Below are positions 18,080 through 26,816 of a DNA stretch of 60,662 nt, one piece after another. The notes beneath the pieces were generated by a model. It was not told where the DNA came from and did not search any database. It saw nothing but the letters and a program-made list of their open reading frames with translations. Positions within the stretch are counted from its first letter, which is position 1. Every line of letters starts with the position of its first letter. Made by a program: the position numbers and the translations under genes. Origin of the DNA: Natronospira sp. (GTDB taxonomy: Bacteria > Pseudomonadota > Gammaproteobacteria > Natronospirales > Natronospiraceae); the NCBI GenBank assembly GCA_003558125.1, contig PWMQ01000025.1, positions 1 through 60,662 of the forward strand, written 5' to 3'.

Positions 18080-18751
18080 ATGGGCGGATCGCCACGACGC
18101 ATCACCGGCCTGTTTTCGGCTCTCTTGCTCCTGCCCATGCCGGCCCTGACGGAGCGAGGGGTTGCCTACGAGGCGCGGATTGAGAGCCAGACCCTGCGGC
18201 CCACGGTGGCCGATGAGGCGCGTCGCTTCAGCCTTCAGAGTGGGGTCATTGAGTTGCGGGAAGGCCTGACCGCCGGCTTATGGGGTGATCTGCGCCTGGG
18301 GCTGCCGTCAATGCGCTTTGAAGCCGCGGACACGGTTGAAACCCCGAGGTTGGGCGGCCACTTGCTGGGGTTCGGTCTGGGTGGTCGCCATCCGACCGGC
18401 AGCCCCCTGGCTCTGCGCTGGAATCTGGACCATGACTGGATGGCGGTCAGTGGCGGCCTGGGCGAGGGGGATGTCGAAGTGGACATGCGCCAGGGCCGCG
18501 CGGAGCTTGGCCTGGACTGGCAAGGCCGGCATCTGGGCATTGGCATTGGCGTTGCCCGCCACTGGCTGAACGGCGAAGAGACCCGCCGGGATGAGGACGG
18601 CCGCAGCGACAGGCGGCTTCAGTGGCGGCCGGACAGCCACGCCTATCTCAGCTTGTCACTGGAGATCGATGATGGCGGCTGGGTGGGAGTGCGTCACGAT
18701 GCCATCGAGGGCGGGGGTGCCACGCGCCTGCTGTTCGGGCGCCGCTTTTGA
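18080..18751 (+). CDS. Predicted outer-membrane beta-barrel protein, unknown
   Basis: I do not recognise a named family. The ATG at 18080 is preceded by GGAGG with good spacing and gives 223 residues starting with a signal peptide (MGGSPRRITGLFSALLLLPM). The mature part alternates polar and hydrophobic residues in strand-like segments (LRLGLPSMRFEA, GIGIGVARHW, LSLSLEIDDGGWVGVRHD) and ends in Phe, as barrel proteins inserted by BAM do. Upstream in-frame sequence only reads antisense through the kinase gene and is not coding. It is divergent from the CHASE2 kinase. Confidence 0.65.
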   Translation: MGGSPRRITGLFSALLLLPMPALTERGVAYEARIESQTLRPTVADEARRFSLQSGVIELREGLTAGLWGDLRLGLPSMRFEAADTVETPRLGGHLLGFGLGGRHPTGSPLALRWNLDHDWMAVSGGLGEGDVEVDMRQGRAELGLDWQGRHLGIGIGVARHWLNGEETRRDEDGRSDRRLQWRPDSHAYLSLSLEIDDGGWVGVRHDAIEGGGATRLLFGRRF

Positions 18752-18763
18752 TGGTTTCCGGGA

Positions 18764-19174
18764 TTACAGAGGCGGCAGATGATCTGCCAGCCACTGCTCG
18801 ATTTCGCCACTGTCCTTGACGCCACGGGTGGTGGCCACCCGGTTGCCGTGCAGATCAAACAACACCAGCGTGACCGCATCCACGTCCTGGTTATCGGCAA
18901 AACGCTGGCCCCGAGGATGATTGAGATCGGCAACCAGATACAGCATGGCCTCGGGATGCTGATCCCGGACCCGAGCCAGATTCTCCATCAGGGTAACGCT
19001 TTCGACATAATTGTGATCATGGACAAGCACCACGGCCGGCTCACCGGTCCCCACCAGACTGAGATCGGTCTCAAATCCCGAGGGCAACATGCGTAGCAGC
19101 AGCCAGGCCAGCAACACAATGACCAACAGCACCAGGGGAACGGTGACAACACGGGGCAGGCGTTTGGCGGCCAT
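18764..19174 (-). CDS. Membrane-anchored thioredoxin-fold-like protein
   Basis: A 136-residue protein starting MAAKRLPRVV, with GGAGA seven bases upstream. It has one N-terminal TM helix (VPLVLLVIVLLAWLLL). The rest looks like a thioredoxin fold: PAVVLVHDHNYVESVT, MLYLVADLNH, VTLVLFDLHGNRVATTRG. It lacks a CxxC pair, so it is unlikely to be redox-active. Starts further upstream would run into rlmM. The role is unknown; the outer-membrane protein gene ends 12 bases away on the other strand. Confidence 0.65.
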   Translation of the reverse strand: MAAKRLPRVVTVPLVLLVIVLLAWLLLRMLPSGFETDLSLVGTGEPAVVLVHDHNYVESVTLMENLARVRDQHPEAMLYLVADLNHPRGQRFADNQDVDAVTLVLFDLHGNRVATTRGVKDSGEIEQWLADHLPPL

Positions 19175-19305
19175 GGCATTTCTCCAATCAAGCGTCTCGG
19201 CAATGGGGCCCTCCCGGGCTCGGGGCAGAACATTGCCCCAATCCGTGGCAAAGCTCAAGCACGGGGGGGCAAAACCATCCCGGCAAGTCAGCAGGAGAAA
19301 CAGGG

Positions 19306-20373
19306 GTGAGTGACAATCCGATAACAAGACCGCCAGTGCATGCCTGGCTGGCCCACTGCCGCCCCGGCATGGAGTCAGCGGCTGCGGCGGAGCTGGACGA
19401 AAGGGCGCGGGCGGCCGGGATTGCCTCGGCCTATGCCATCGCCCGGCCGGGAGAGGCCTGGCTTAGACTGGTCTGCGCCGACCCAGCCGAGACAGCGGCC
19501 ATGAACCGTCATCTACCGCAGGATTATCTGTTCCCGCGGCAGGTGCTGAGGGAATGGCATTGGCTGGAGGGGCTCCCCGGCAAGGACCGCATCAGCCCCA
19601 TCATCGAAACACTGCCCGGCGGGAGTTGCTTTGGGGGCCTCCAGATCAGCGTCCCGGACAGCAATGCCGGCAAGGGCCTCTCCCGTTTTGTTCGGGCCTT
19701 CACTCCCGCCCTGCGGCGGGCGCTGAAGGACAAGGGTATCCGTCTGGATGCCGAGGGTGCCCCCGTGCTGCACCTGTTTTTTCCCGATTCCACTCGCGTT
19801 GCGGTGGGCAGCAATCAGGATCCGGCCGAGCCGGCCGGGGGCATTCAGCGTCTGCGGATGCCGTCGGCCGCGCCCAGCCGCTCCACGCTCAAACTGGAAG
19901 AGGCCTTGATCCGCTTGATGACGCCAGAGGAGCGGGAGACCCATCTGCAGCCTGGCATGACCGCCGTGGACCTGGGTGCCGCGCCGGGCGGCTGGAGCTG
20001 GCAGATGGTGCGCCGCCACATCCATGTCACGGCGGTGGACAATGGCCCCATGGCTAAAAGCCTGCTGGACAGCGGCCTGCTGGATCATGTTCGCGGCGAT
20101 GGCTTCACCTGGCAGCCCGCCGCTCCTGTCGATTGGCTGCTTTGCGACATGGTCGACAAACCAGCGCGGGTGGCAGCCCGAATGGGCCAGTGGCTGCAGA
20201 CAGGCTGGGCCCGAAGGGTAGTCTTCAACCTCAAGCTGCCCATGAAACGGCCCTGGCCGGTAGCCCGGGACCTGTTGGCCGAACTGCGCGCTCGGGCGGG
20301 AGCAGGCGCCAGCCTGCGGGCCCGCCAGCTATACCATGACCGCGAGGAAATCACTGTCCTGATATTGCCCTAG
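19306..20373 (+). CDS. rlmM: 23S rRNA (cytidine-2498 2'-O) methyltransferase RlmM
   Basis: Methylates the 2'-O of C2498 in 23S rRNA using SAM. At 355 residues it has an N-terminal THUMP-type part, then a Rossmann methyltransferase with motif I VDLGAAPGGWSWQM (about residue 221), CDMVDKP, NLKLPMKRPW and LYHDREEITV. These supply the Lys-Asp-Lys-Glu catalytic residues of ribose methyltransferases. Length and motif order match RlmM of gammaproteobacteria. It is monocistronic by appearance. Confidence 0.95.
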   Translation: MSDNPITRPPVHAWLAHCRPGMESAAAAELDERARAAGIASAYAIARPGEAWLRLVCADPAETAAMNRHLPQDYLFPRQVLREWHWLEGLPGKDRISPIIETLPGGSCFGGLQISVPDSNAGKGLSRFVRAFTPALRRALKDKGIRLDAEGAPVLHLFFPDSTRVAVGSNQDPAEPAGGIQRLRMPSAAPSRSTLKLEEALIRLMTPEERETHLQPGMTAVDLGAAPGGWSWQMVRRHIHVTAVDNGPMAKSLLDSGLLDHVRGDGFTWQPAAPVDWLLCDMVDKPARVAARMGQWLQTGWARRVVFNLKLPMKRPWPVARDLLAELRARAGAGASLRARQLYHDREEITVLILP

Positions 20374-20471
20374 TCCCCTTGTGCTCTCACATCCCCGTTC
20401 TAAGCTATGAGTAAGGGCGGGGCACAGTGCCCTGGCCCAATGACTGACAATGACATGGTCCAGGAGGCGAT

Positions 20472-21302
20472 ATGAACAGAACAACAATGCATGGCCTGGC
20501 GTGGTGTCTCCTGCTCCTGTTCCTCATGGCCTGCGAGGCCCCGGATGAGAACGGAGCGGTGGATGACGACGCCGTGGCAGAGACCCCTGAGGCCACAACG
20601 GACTGTGAGCTGGTGATGGGCTGGGACCCCTGGGAGCCTTACCAATACCGCACCCCGACCGGCGAAGTCGCCGGCCTGGATGTGGAGCTGGTCAGCGCGG
20701 CAGCGGAAAAGGCCGGTTGCGAACTGGAGTATCACCAGGCGGATTTCGTATCCCTTCTGGCAGCCCTGCGAGACGGGGAGATCGACTTCATACCGGGTGC
20801 CACGCGCACGGCTGCCCGCGAGGAATTCGCCTATTTCAGCATCCCGTACCGGGATGAGACCTTCGCCATCTGGGTACGAGCCGAGGATCTGGACCTGTAC
20901 CAGGATGAGAGCCTGGAAAGTCTGCTGCAACAACGGCGTCGGGTGGGACTGACGGAAGGCTTTCTCTATGGCGACGAGGCCGAAGCGGTGATCGCCAACC
21001 CGGACTACGAGCGCTACCTCACCAGTGCGCGGATTGGGGACATCAACCTCCTGCGCCTACTGGAGCATGACATTGACGCCCTGATCGAAGACCCCTTCGT
21101 GGCGGCGTCGGTGCAGCGACGCCTGGGCCTGGAAGACCAGGTGGCCCGACTGGAACAGGAGCTCAGCAGCGGCGAGGTAACACTGATGTTCAGCCGTGAA
21201 TCCGTGGACCAATCCCTGGTCGAGCGCTTTGACGAGGCCCTGCAGGCACTGATTGAGGGCAATGTGCGGGACGAAATCACCACCCGCTACCAGACCCAGT
21301 AG
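20472..21302 (+). CDS. Substrate-binding lipoprotein, amino-acid ABC type (SBP_bac_3)
   Basis: A 276-residue protein with lipobox LMAC (about residue 21) and an acidic linker, then a family 3 solute-binding domain: CELVMGWDPWEPYQYRTP, GLDVELVSAAAEKAGCELEY, LLAALRDGEIDFIPGATRT and YFSIPYRDETFAIWVR. Such proteins bind polar amino acids. No ABC permease or ATPase lies next to it, so it may serve a distant transporter or act as a sensor-like binding protein. A strong terminator follows directly. Confidence 0.85.
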   Translation: MNRTTMHGLAWCLLLLFLMACEAPDENGAVDDDAVAETPEATTDCELVMGWDPWEPYQYRTPTGEVAGLDVELVSAAAEKAGCELEYHQADFVSLLAALRDGEIDFIPGATRTAAREEFAYFSIPYRDETFAIWVRAEDLDLYQDESLESLLQQRRRVGLTEGFLYGDEAEAVIANPDYERYLTSARIGDINLLRLLEHDIDALIEDPFVAASVQRRLGLEDQVARLEQELSSGEVTLMFSRESVDQSLVERFDEALQALIEGNVRDEITTRYQTQ

Positions 21303-21318
21303 ATCCGCCGACCAAAAG

Positions 21319-21348
21319 AAAACCGCCACCCTTTCGGGTGGCGGTTTT
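21319..21348. terminator. Bidirectional rho-independent terminator
   Basis: Stem AACCGCCACCC / GGGTGGCGGTT with loop TTTC. T runs follow on the plus strand, and an A-rich tract on the other side gives T on the minus strand. It lies between the convergent genes ending at 21302 and 21372. Confidence 0.92.
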
Positions 21349-21371
21349 TCATGCAAAACCTCAAGCGGCTT

Positions 21372-23423
21372 TTACCAGATGTTGGCCCGCTCGTCCTCCG
21401 GCAGGTACATCGCATCACCGGGCTGCAGGTCGAAGGCCTCGTAGAAGCCCGGGATGTTGCGCAGCGTGGTATTGACCCGGAATTCCCCCGGTGAATGGGG
21501 GCGGGTCTGGAGGTGCTGACGCAGCGCTTCGTCGCGGAACTGGATGCGCCAGATCTGGCCCCAGCCCAGGAAGAAGCGCTGATCGCCGCTAAAGCCCTCG
21601 ATTACCGGCGCCTCCTCTCCTTCCAGGGACAGCTGATAGGCCCGCCAGGCCACCCGCAGACCGCCATGGTCGGCGATATTCTCGCCCAGGGTGGCCTGGC
21701 CGTTGATGTTGACCCCCTCCAGCGGTTCCTCGGCATCGAACTGGTCCACCAGCACCTGGGCGCGGGACTGGAATTCCTCTTCGGAGCCCTCGGACCACCA
21801 GTCGCGAAGGTTGCCATCGCCATCCACACGGCGACCGGAGTCGTCAAAGCCGTGGCTGATCTCATGGCCAATGACCGCGCCAATGGCGCCGTAGTTGATG
21901 GCGTCATCGGCATCCACATCAAAGAAGGGGGGCTGCAGAATGGCAGCCGGGAAGACAATCTCGGTCATGGAAGGTGAATAATAGGCATTGACCGTCTGCG
22001 GGGTCATGAACCATTCGTCCCGGTCCACTTCCTGCCCCAAGCGCTCCAGCATGCGTCCGTATTCAAAGGCGCGGGAACGTTTGATATTGCCCACCAGGTC
22101 ATCCGGATCGATTTCCAGGCCGTCGTAGTCCCGCCATTTGTCCGGATAGCCAATCTTGGTGTTGAAGCTCTCAAGCTTGGCAAGGGCCTCGTCGCGGGTC
22201 TCCGGGCTCATCCAGGGCGATTCACGCAAGGTCTCCTCGAAGGCGATCATCAGGTTGTCCACCATCTCGGCCATGCGCTCACCGGCTTCGTCATCGTAAT
22301 GACGCTCCACATAGAGCTTGCCGAGCTGAAAGCCGATCACCTGGTTGAGCACGTCGATACCACGCTCCCAACGGGGCTTCTGCTCTTCCAGTCCCTGAAG
22401 GACGCGCCCCGAGAAATCGAAGCGGGCCTCGACGAAATCGCTGGACAGATAATTGGCGTAGCTGGAAAGAACCCGCCAGCGGAGATAGTCCTGCCAGGTC
22501 TCGATATCGGTATCGGCGATTACCGAGGCAGCGGTTGCCAGATAGTCCGGCTGCCGAACCACCACCGACTCCACATCGTCGGCACCAATGTCGGCAATGA
22601 AGGCGGCCCAGTCGAAATCCGGCGCCAGTTCTCCGAGTTCGCTCACCGACTTGAGGTTATAGGTGGCCACCGGGTCACGGTTCTCGACCCGGGTCCAATG
22701 ACCGTCGGCCAGACGGGTTTCGGTGTCCATGATGCGCTCGGCAGCGGCCGCAGGGTCCTCGTGACCGGCAAGCTCAAACATGCGCTCCACATGCTCAAGA
22801 TAGGCCTCACGAACGTCCTGATTGCCGTCATCAAAGTAGAAATCCCGATCCGGCAGACCAAGCCCGGACTGGCTGAGGTAGGAGATATATTGGTCGGAGT
22901 TCTGGGCATCCTGGCGCACAAAGAAGCTGAACGGGCCGGAGACACCGTAGGCTGGCAGCTTGGCCAGCAGCCGGCGCAGCTCATCATGATCCTCGACCGC
23001 GTCGATGCGGGCGAACAGGTCTTCCAGCGGTTCCATCCCGAGTGCCTCAAGGGCGTCTTCATCCATGAAGCTCTGATAGAGATCGCGGATCATTTGCTCC
23101 GCTGAGCCGGTTTCGAGGTTCTCTCGCTCCGAGACCTCTTCCACCAGCTCACGCAAATGGGCCTCGGCCTGTTCACGCAGCTCGTCAAAACTGCCGTAGC
23201 GAGCACGATCGCTCGGGATATCGGTACGCTCCAGCCAACCACCGTTCACGAAGCGGAAGAAATCATCCTGGGGCCGAACATCGTGATCCATGTTGGCCAT
23301 GTCCACGCCCAGCTCGGCTTCGCCCTTGGCCGGCTCAGGAGTCCGATCCCGGTCCTGGTCATCCTGGCCACAGGCGGCCAACAGGCCGGCGCAGAGCAAG
23401 ACGCTCATTGTCTTGTGCATCAT
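21372..23423 (-). CDS. M13-family zinc metallopeptidase (neprilysin/PepO-like) lipoprotein
   Basis: A 683-residue envelope peptidase with lipobox LAAC (about residue 18). The N-terminal M13 domain is followed by the catalytic domain with the zinc motif VIGHEISHGFDDSGRR (about residue 521), the third ligand in NGQATLGENIADHGG (about 578), and the typical C-terminal PxEFRVN-type tail RPHSPGEFRVNTTLRNIPGF. An NAYYSP motif of substrate binding is present. M13 enzymes cleave peptides of up to about 40 residues, so periplasmic breakdown of oligopeptides from the subtilases fits. It is monocistronic and ends at the shared terminator. Confidence 0.93.
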   Translation of the reverse strand: MMHKTMSVLLCAGLLAACGQDDQDRDRTPEPAKGEAELGVDMANMDHDVRPQDDFFRFVNGGWLERTDIPSDRARYGSFDELREQAEAHLRELVEEVSERENLETGSAEQMIRDLYQSFMDEDALEALGMEPLEDLFARIDAVEDHDELRRLLAKLPAYGVSGPFSFFVRQDAQNSDQYISYLSQSGLGLPDRDFYFDDGNQDVREAYLEHVERMFELAGHEDPAAAAERIMDTETRLADGHWTRVENRDPVATYNLKSVSELGELAPDFDWAAFIADIGADDVESVVVRQPDYLATAASVIADTDIETWQDYLRWRVLSSYANYLSSDFVEARFDFSGRVLQGLEEQKPRWERGIDVLNQVIGFQLGKLYVERHYDDEAGERMAEMVDNLMIAFEETLRESPWMSPETRDEALAKLESFNTKIGYPDKWRDYDGLEIDPDDLVGNIKRSRAFEYGRMLERLGQEVDRDEWFMTPQTVNAYYSPSMTEIVFPAAILQPPFFDVDADDAINYGAIGAVIGHEISHGFDDSGRRVDGDGNLRDWWSEGSEEEFQSRAQVLVDQFDAEEPLEGVNINGQATLGENIADHGGLRVAWRAYQLSLEGEEAPVIEGFSGDQRFFLGWGQIWRIQFRDEALRQHLQTRPHSPGEFRVNTTLRNIPGFYEAFDLQPGDAMYLPEDERANIW

Positions 23424-23610
23424 CTGGTCCTCATATTGTCATGCTTGAATGGATCTCACCCGGCATCACGGCGGGCAAAACGCAGCCATCCGCCGCCTGA
23501 GTGCGGTCAAAGCGACCCGAAGAGGGTAGCAGGACGGCCTACGACACCGATATGACTTCGGCACCGTGGATTGGTTTCATCGCGGGTTCAGGGGCGGGCG
23601 GGAGGACCAG

Positions 23611-24021
23611 CTAGTGCAGCCAGTCGTCGATAAACCGCTCGAGGTCGTCGTAGGTGTAATTTTCAAACCAGATATAGCGGAGCCCGATCCGGAAGCGCTC
23701 GCCATCATCGTCCCGGCAGGCCACCACCCGACAGCGGGCATCCACATTGGAATAGCGGCCATCCTTCAGAGGCAATTGCATCTGCACCCGCAATTCCTCG
23801 CCCCCAAGCTCCCCCCGCAGGACACTGTCAGGCAGGAGCTGCCGGGCGGTTTCATTGTTGCAAAGCAACTGCAGACCGGTCAGGGAAATATCCAGGGCAA
23901 GGGCCGGGTGGGCATGATCCCGCCCGTCCAGCACCTTGACCGGGTGCTGGGTGTCGATGCGCCCGAATACCCGGCGATCGTCGCCGCCGTCGGTATCTTC
24001 GCTACTGCTGATCTTGCCCAT
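23611..24021 (-). CDS. PilZ-domain protein
   Basis: A 136-residue single-domain protein. The RRVFGR motif near residue 17 and DISLTGLQL near residue 44 match the RxxxR and [D/N]xSxxG signatures that bind c-di-GMP in PilZ domains. The C-terminus (IGLRYIWFENYTYDDLERFIDDWL) fits the family. No GGDEF partner is near; the EAL protein at 4334 is the only other c-di-GMP gene in the window. It follows msrA's strand but 63 bases separate them and coupling is uncertain. Confidence 0.85.
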   Translation of the reverse strand: MGKISSSEDTDGGDDRRVFGRIDTQHPVKVLDGRDHAHPALALDISLTGLQLLCNNETARQLLPDSVLRGELGGEELRVQMQLPLKDGRYSNVDARCRVVACRDDDGERFRIGLRYIWFENYTYDDLERFIDDWLH

Positions 24022-24084
24022 TGCTGCCTCCCATCCCTAATTCGGCCGTGACCCCCCGCCACGAAAACCGCCGCCGGCCGTGCT

Positions 24085-24561
24085 TCAAATGGCACAGCTC
24101 GACAGCCCCTTTTTTTCCAGATACCGCTGATGATACTCCTCCGCGCGGTAAAAGGTCGATGCCGGACTGATCTCGGTCACGATGGGGCGCTGGAAACGCC
24201 CGGATGCTTGCAGGGCCTGCTTCGCAGATTCTGCCGCCTGCCGCTGAGCCTCATCGTGATAGAAAATCGCCGATCGATACTGACTGCCTACATCCGGGCC
24301 CTGACGATTGAGGCTGGTGGGGTCATGCATCTCCCAGAACACCTCAAGCAGGGCCTGATAAGACACCTTCTCTGAATCATAGACCATCTGGACCACTTCA
24401 GCGTGCCCCGTCTCGCCGGAGCAAACGTCTTCGTAGCTGGGATTCTCGAAATCCCCACCCAGATAGCCGACCTGGGTGTCCAGCACCCCGTCAATCTCGC
24501 GGAAGCGGGCTTCCACGCCCCAGAAACAGCCGGCACCAAACGTTGCTTTATTCTCGCTCAT
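24085..24561 (-). CDS. msrA: Peptide-methionine (S)-S-oxide reductase
   Basis: Reduces methionine-S-sulfoxide in proteins. The start at 24561 ([20 protein letters not shown]) gives 158 residues. The catalytic Cys is Cys12 in GCFWG. Further motifs are [48 protein letters not shown] and [14 protein letters not shown]-terminal Cys (GLSSCAI, Cys156) may be the resolving residue. Upstream in-frame codons have no MsrA character. It is divergent from the NRAMP-like gene, with 157 bases between. Confidence 0.95.
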   Translation of the reverse strand: MSENKATFGAGCFWGVEARFREIDGVLDTQVGYLGGDFENPSYEDVCSGETGHAEVVQMVYDSEKVSYQALLEVFWEMHDPTSLNRQGPDVGSQYRSAIFYHDEAQRQAAESAKQALQASGRFQRPIVTEISPASTFYRAEEYHQRYLEKKGLSSCAI

Positions 24562-24718
24562 GGGGAGATTGTCTCCATCCAAGGGCCCCAAAATCAAGGC
24601 TGCGGCAGAAAAACCCCGGCCTGGGGAGAGGCCGGATTTGCAGGCCGCGGCACCAATGCGCTTTACTTTCGCCTTTCGACCCGCAAGGGCCCGCAAAATT
24701 CCCCAGGGAGAAGTATCC

Positions 24719-25996
24719 GTGACGCAAGCGTCAGCCCAACCCCGTGCCTGGCTCCATGCCCTCGGCCCCGGTCTGCTGATGGCCGGCGCCGCCGTGGGCG
24801 TATCGCATCTGGTGCAGGCAACCCGGGCGGGGGCCGAATACGGCCTGCTGCTCCTGGGCCTGGTCCTTATCACCTGCCTGCTGAAATATCCCTTCCTGGA
24901 ATTTGGTCCCCGCTATACCGCGGCGACGGGTGAAAGCCTGCTTGCCGCCTATCGCCGCCAGGGCCGCTGGGCTTTGTCCCTCTATGTCCTGATCACTGTG
25001 GGTACGATGTTCGTGATTCTGGCCAGCGTGACCCTGGTGACCGCCGGTCTGGCCAGCCGCCTGTTTGCACCCGAACTGGATACTGTGCTGATCTCCGCAA
25101 TCATCCTGGCGGTATGCGGCCTGGTCCTGCTGCTGGGGCGTTTCCGGGGCCTGGACCTGAGCATGAAACTGATCATGTCCGTGCTGGCTGTCCTGACGCT
25201 GGCCGCAGTCAGTCTCGCCCTGCTCAATCCCGGCGAATGGACCGCGGAAACCGCAGCACCGCCGTTGTCCAGCCTCTGGACCGGCGCCGGCATTGCCTTC
25301 CTGCTGGCGTTGATGGGATGGATGCCCATCCCTCTGGATGTGGCCGCCTGGCACTCTCTATGGGCCATGGAGCGTAGCCGCAGCACCGGTCAGCGGGTCA
25401 GCGTCCGCCACGCCCTGCTGGATTTCAAGATCGGTTATGCCGGCGCCACCCTGCTGGCCGCCTGTTTCCTGGTGCTCGGCGCCCTGGTCATGTTCGGCAG
25501 CGGTGAGCGCTTCTCGGACAGTGCCGTGGCCTTCTCCAGCCAGTTCGCCCAACTCTACGGCCAGCTGCTGGGAGACTGGAGTGTGCCGGTGATTCTATTC
25601 ACGGCTCTGGTGGTAATGTTCAGCACGACCCTGGCGGTCAGCGATGCCTATCCCCGCGTGCTCACCGCCCTGGCGGGTTTTCTGTTGCCGGGCCGGGAGA
25701 TGAGCCCCGACAGCGGGCCAAGGGTGTATGTTGCCGCTTTTCTGCTGGTCGCCGCCGGCGCCCTGGTGATTATTCGCTACTTTGGTGGCGCCTTCACCAC
25801 CCTGGTGGATTTCGCCACCACCGTCTCCTTTCTCTCGGCCCCCATTCTCGCCTGGCTCAACCTGCGAGCAGTGACCGGCCCCTGGATGCCGACAGCAGAG
25901 CGCCCCGGCCCCGTCCTCCGGGGACTGAGCTGGCTGGGTCTGGCATTCCTGGTGGGTTTTTCGCTGGCCTGGATCGGCTGGCGGCTGAGCGGCTAG
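24719..25996 (+). CDS. NRAMP-like transporter with altered metal site
   Basis: A polytopic membrane protein of about 425 residues and roughly 11 TM helices, related to the NRAMP/SLC11 family. I choose the GTG at 24719, which has GGGAGAAG just upstream and leaves [17 protein letters not shown] at the N-terminus. An upstream ATG would read through the divergent promoter. In TM1 the canonical DPGN is replaced ([18 protein letters not shown]) and in TM6 MPHN is replaced by MPIPLD, so the classic Mn/Fe site is not conserved. The substrate is therefore uncertain. The stop overlaps the next minus-strand gene by four bases. Confidence 0.8.
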   Translation: MTQASAQPRAWLHALGPGLLMAGAAVGVSHLVQATRAGAEYGLLLLGLVLITCLLKYPFLEFGPRYTAATGESLLAAYRRQGRWALSLYVLITVGTMFVILASVTLVTAGLASRLFAPELDTVLISAIILAVCGLVLLLGRFRGLDLSMKLIMSVLAVLTLAAVSLALLNPGEWTAETAAPPLSSLWTGAGIAFLLALMGWMPIPLDVAAWHSLWAMERSRSTGQRVSVRHALLDFKIGYAGATLLAACFLVLGALVMFGSGERFSDSAVAFSSQFAQLYGQLLGDWSVPVILFTALVVMFSTTLAVSDAYPRVLTALAGFLLPGREMSPDSGPRVYVAAFLLVAAGALVIIRYFGGAFTTLVDFATTVSFLSAPILAWLNLRAVTGPWMPTAERPGPVLRGLSWLGLAFLVGFSLAWIGWRLSG

Positions 25997-26256
25997 CGGC
26001 GACTGCGGTCCCGCAGGCGATCCTCATCCAGCAGGCGCATCACACGGGCGAAGGGATTTAGCAGGGAAATGCCGTGCAGACCGAGGCCGAACAGCCAGAA
26101 CAGCAGCAGCCAGTTGATCCAGGTCTGAGACTCGCCCGCCAGCCACTGGAACAGCAGCAACAGACCGGCGGAGGGCACAAAGATCAGCAGGTGGATCAGA
26201 AAATCACGCAGGGCCCGGGCCCGAACTTCCGCCTGCTTGTAGGGATTGTCTTCCAC
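25993..26256 (-). CDS. Small 2TM-domain membrane protein
   Basis: An 87-residue protein starting at a GTG. Two hydrophobic helices (about 18-40 and 46-66) and charged ends resemble the 2TM domain family (PYKQAEVRARALRDFLIHLLIF, then a charged C-tail). The function is unknown. It is convergent with the NRAMP-like gene, with the stop codons overlapping, and lies 80 bases after the small periplasmic protein gene on the same strand, across a strong hairpin. Confidence 0.65.
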   Translation of the reverse strand: MEDNPYKQAEVRARALRDFLIHLLIFVPSAGLLLLFQWLAGESQTWINWLLLFWLFGLGLHGISLLNPFARVMRLLDEDRLRDRSRR

Positions 26257-26294
26257 CGCACCCTGTCCTCATATCTCGGGCCACGCTGAGAATC

Positions 26295-26319
26295 GGTCCC
26301 CGGCAGACTGCCGGGGACC
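26295..26319 (-). terminator. Hairpin after the 84-residue protein gene
   Basis: A near-perfect palindrome GGTCCCCGGCAG / CTGCCGGGGACC located 18 bases past the stop at 26337. It has no T run, so it may be a weak or Rho-assisted terminator or an mRNA-stabilising stem. Confidence 0.5.
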
Positions 26320-26336
26320 CGCACCGGCCGGGCTGA

Positions 26337-26591
26337 TCAGCCGCCGCTCTCAATCAGAGACAGGGCCTCGTCCAAGAGGGCGATGGCCGTGTCGTGATCG
26401 CCCTCTTCGTGATGGCGCATGCCCTCGTCCCGCAACGACTCGATTTCCGTCACGGTTTCATCGGAAAGGCCCATCTCCTCCGCCATTTCGAGGGATTCGT
26501 TGATCATATCCTCGTAAGCCGGGCAGGTATGAGCCCAGGCCAGTGCCGGCAAAGCCATGAGGACCATGAGGATCAGCATTCGCTTGATCAT
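26337..26591 (-). CDS. Small predicted periplasmic protein, unknown
   Basis: An 84-residue protein with a signal peptide (MIKRMLILMVLMALPALAWA) and GGAGG seven bases before the ATG. The mature 64 residues are acidic and helical (MINESLEMAEEMGLSDETVT, then DTAIALLDEALSLIESGG), with one Cys and a His-rich stretch (MRHHEEGDHD) that might bind metal. I do not recognise a family. It is divergent from the universal stress protein gene, and the FNR/Anr box lies in the shared upstream region. Confidence 0.65.
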   Translation of the reverse strand: MIKRMLILMVLMALPALAWAHTCPAYEDMINESLEMAEEMGLSDETVTEIESLRDEGMRHHEEGDHDTAIALLDEALSLIESGG

Positions 26592-26688
26592 GGACTACCT
26601 CCTTCTTCATCCACGTGGACCCCCTCCACCGGTAACAGCTTCTCACTTCCGCCGTCCGCACTCAAATGCCGACCGAATCACGGCTCGC

Positions 26689-26737
26689 TTGATGCAGATC
26701 AATCTGGTTTCCCTGAACCACGAATAGTATCTTGGGA
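26689..26737 (+). promoter_or_regulatory. FNR/Anr-type class II promoter of the tandem USP gene
   Basis: TTGATGCAGATCAA (26689-26702) is a perfect FNR/Anr consensus (TTGAT-N4-ATCAA). A -10-like TAGTAT lies at 26725-26730, which places the start near 26737 and the box centre at -41.5, the class II activation position. The universal stress protein ATG follows 80 bases later. Confidence 0.8.
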
Positions 26738-26816
26738 AAGAGAATTCGAATATGAACCGGACCTCGCTGCTGGGGCAGTGATGGCCCGGGAAACAATGCC
26801 GAAGGAGAACCCAGCC

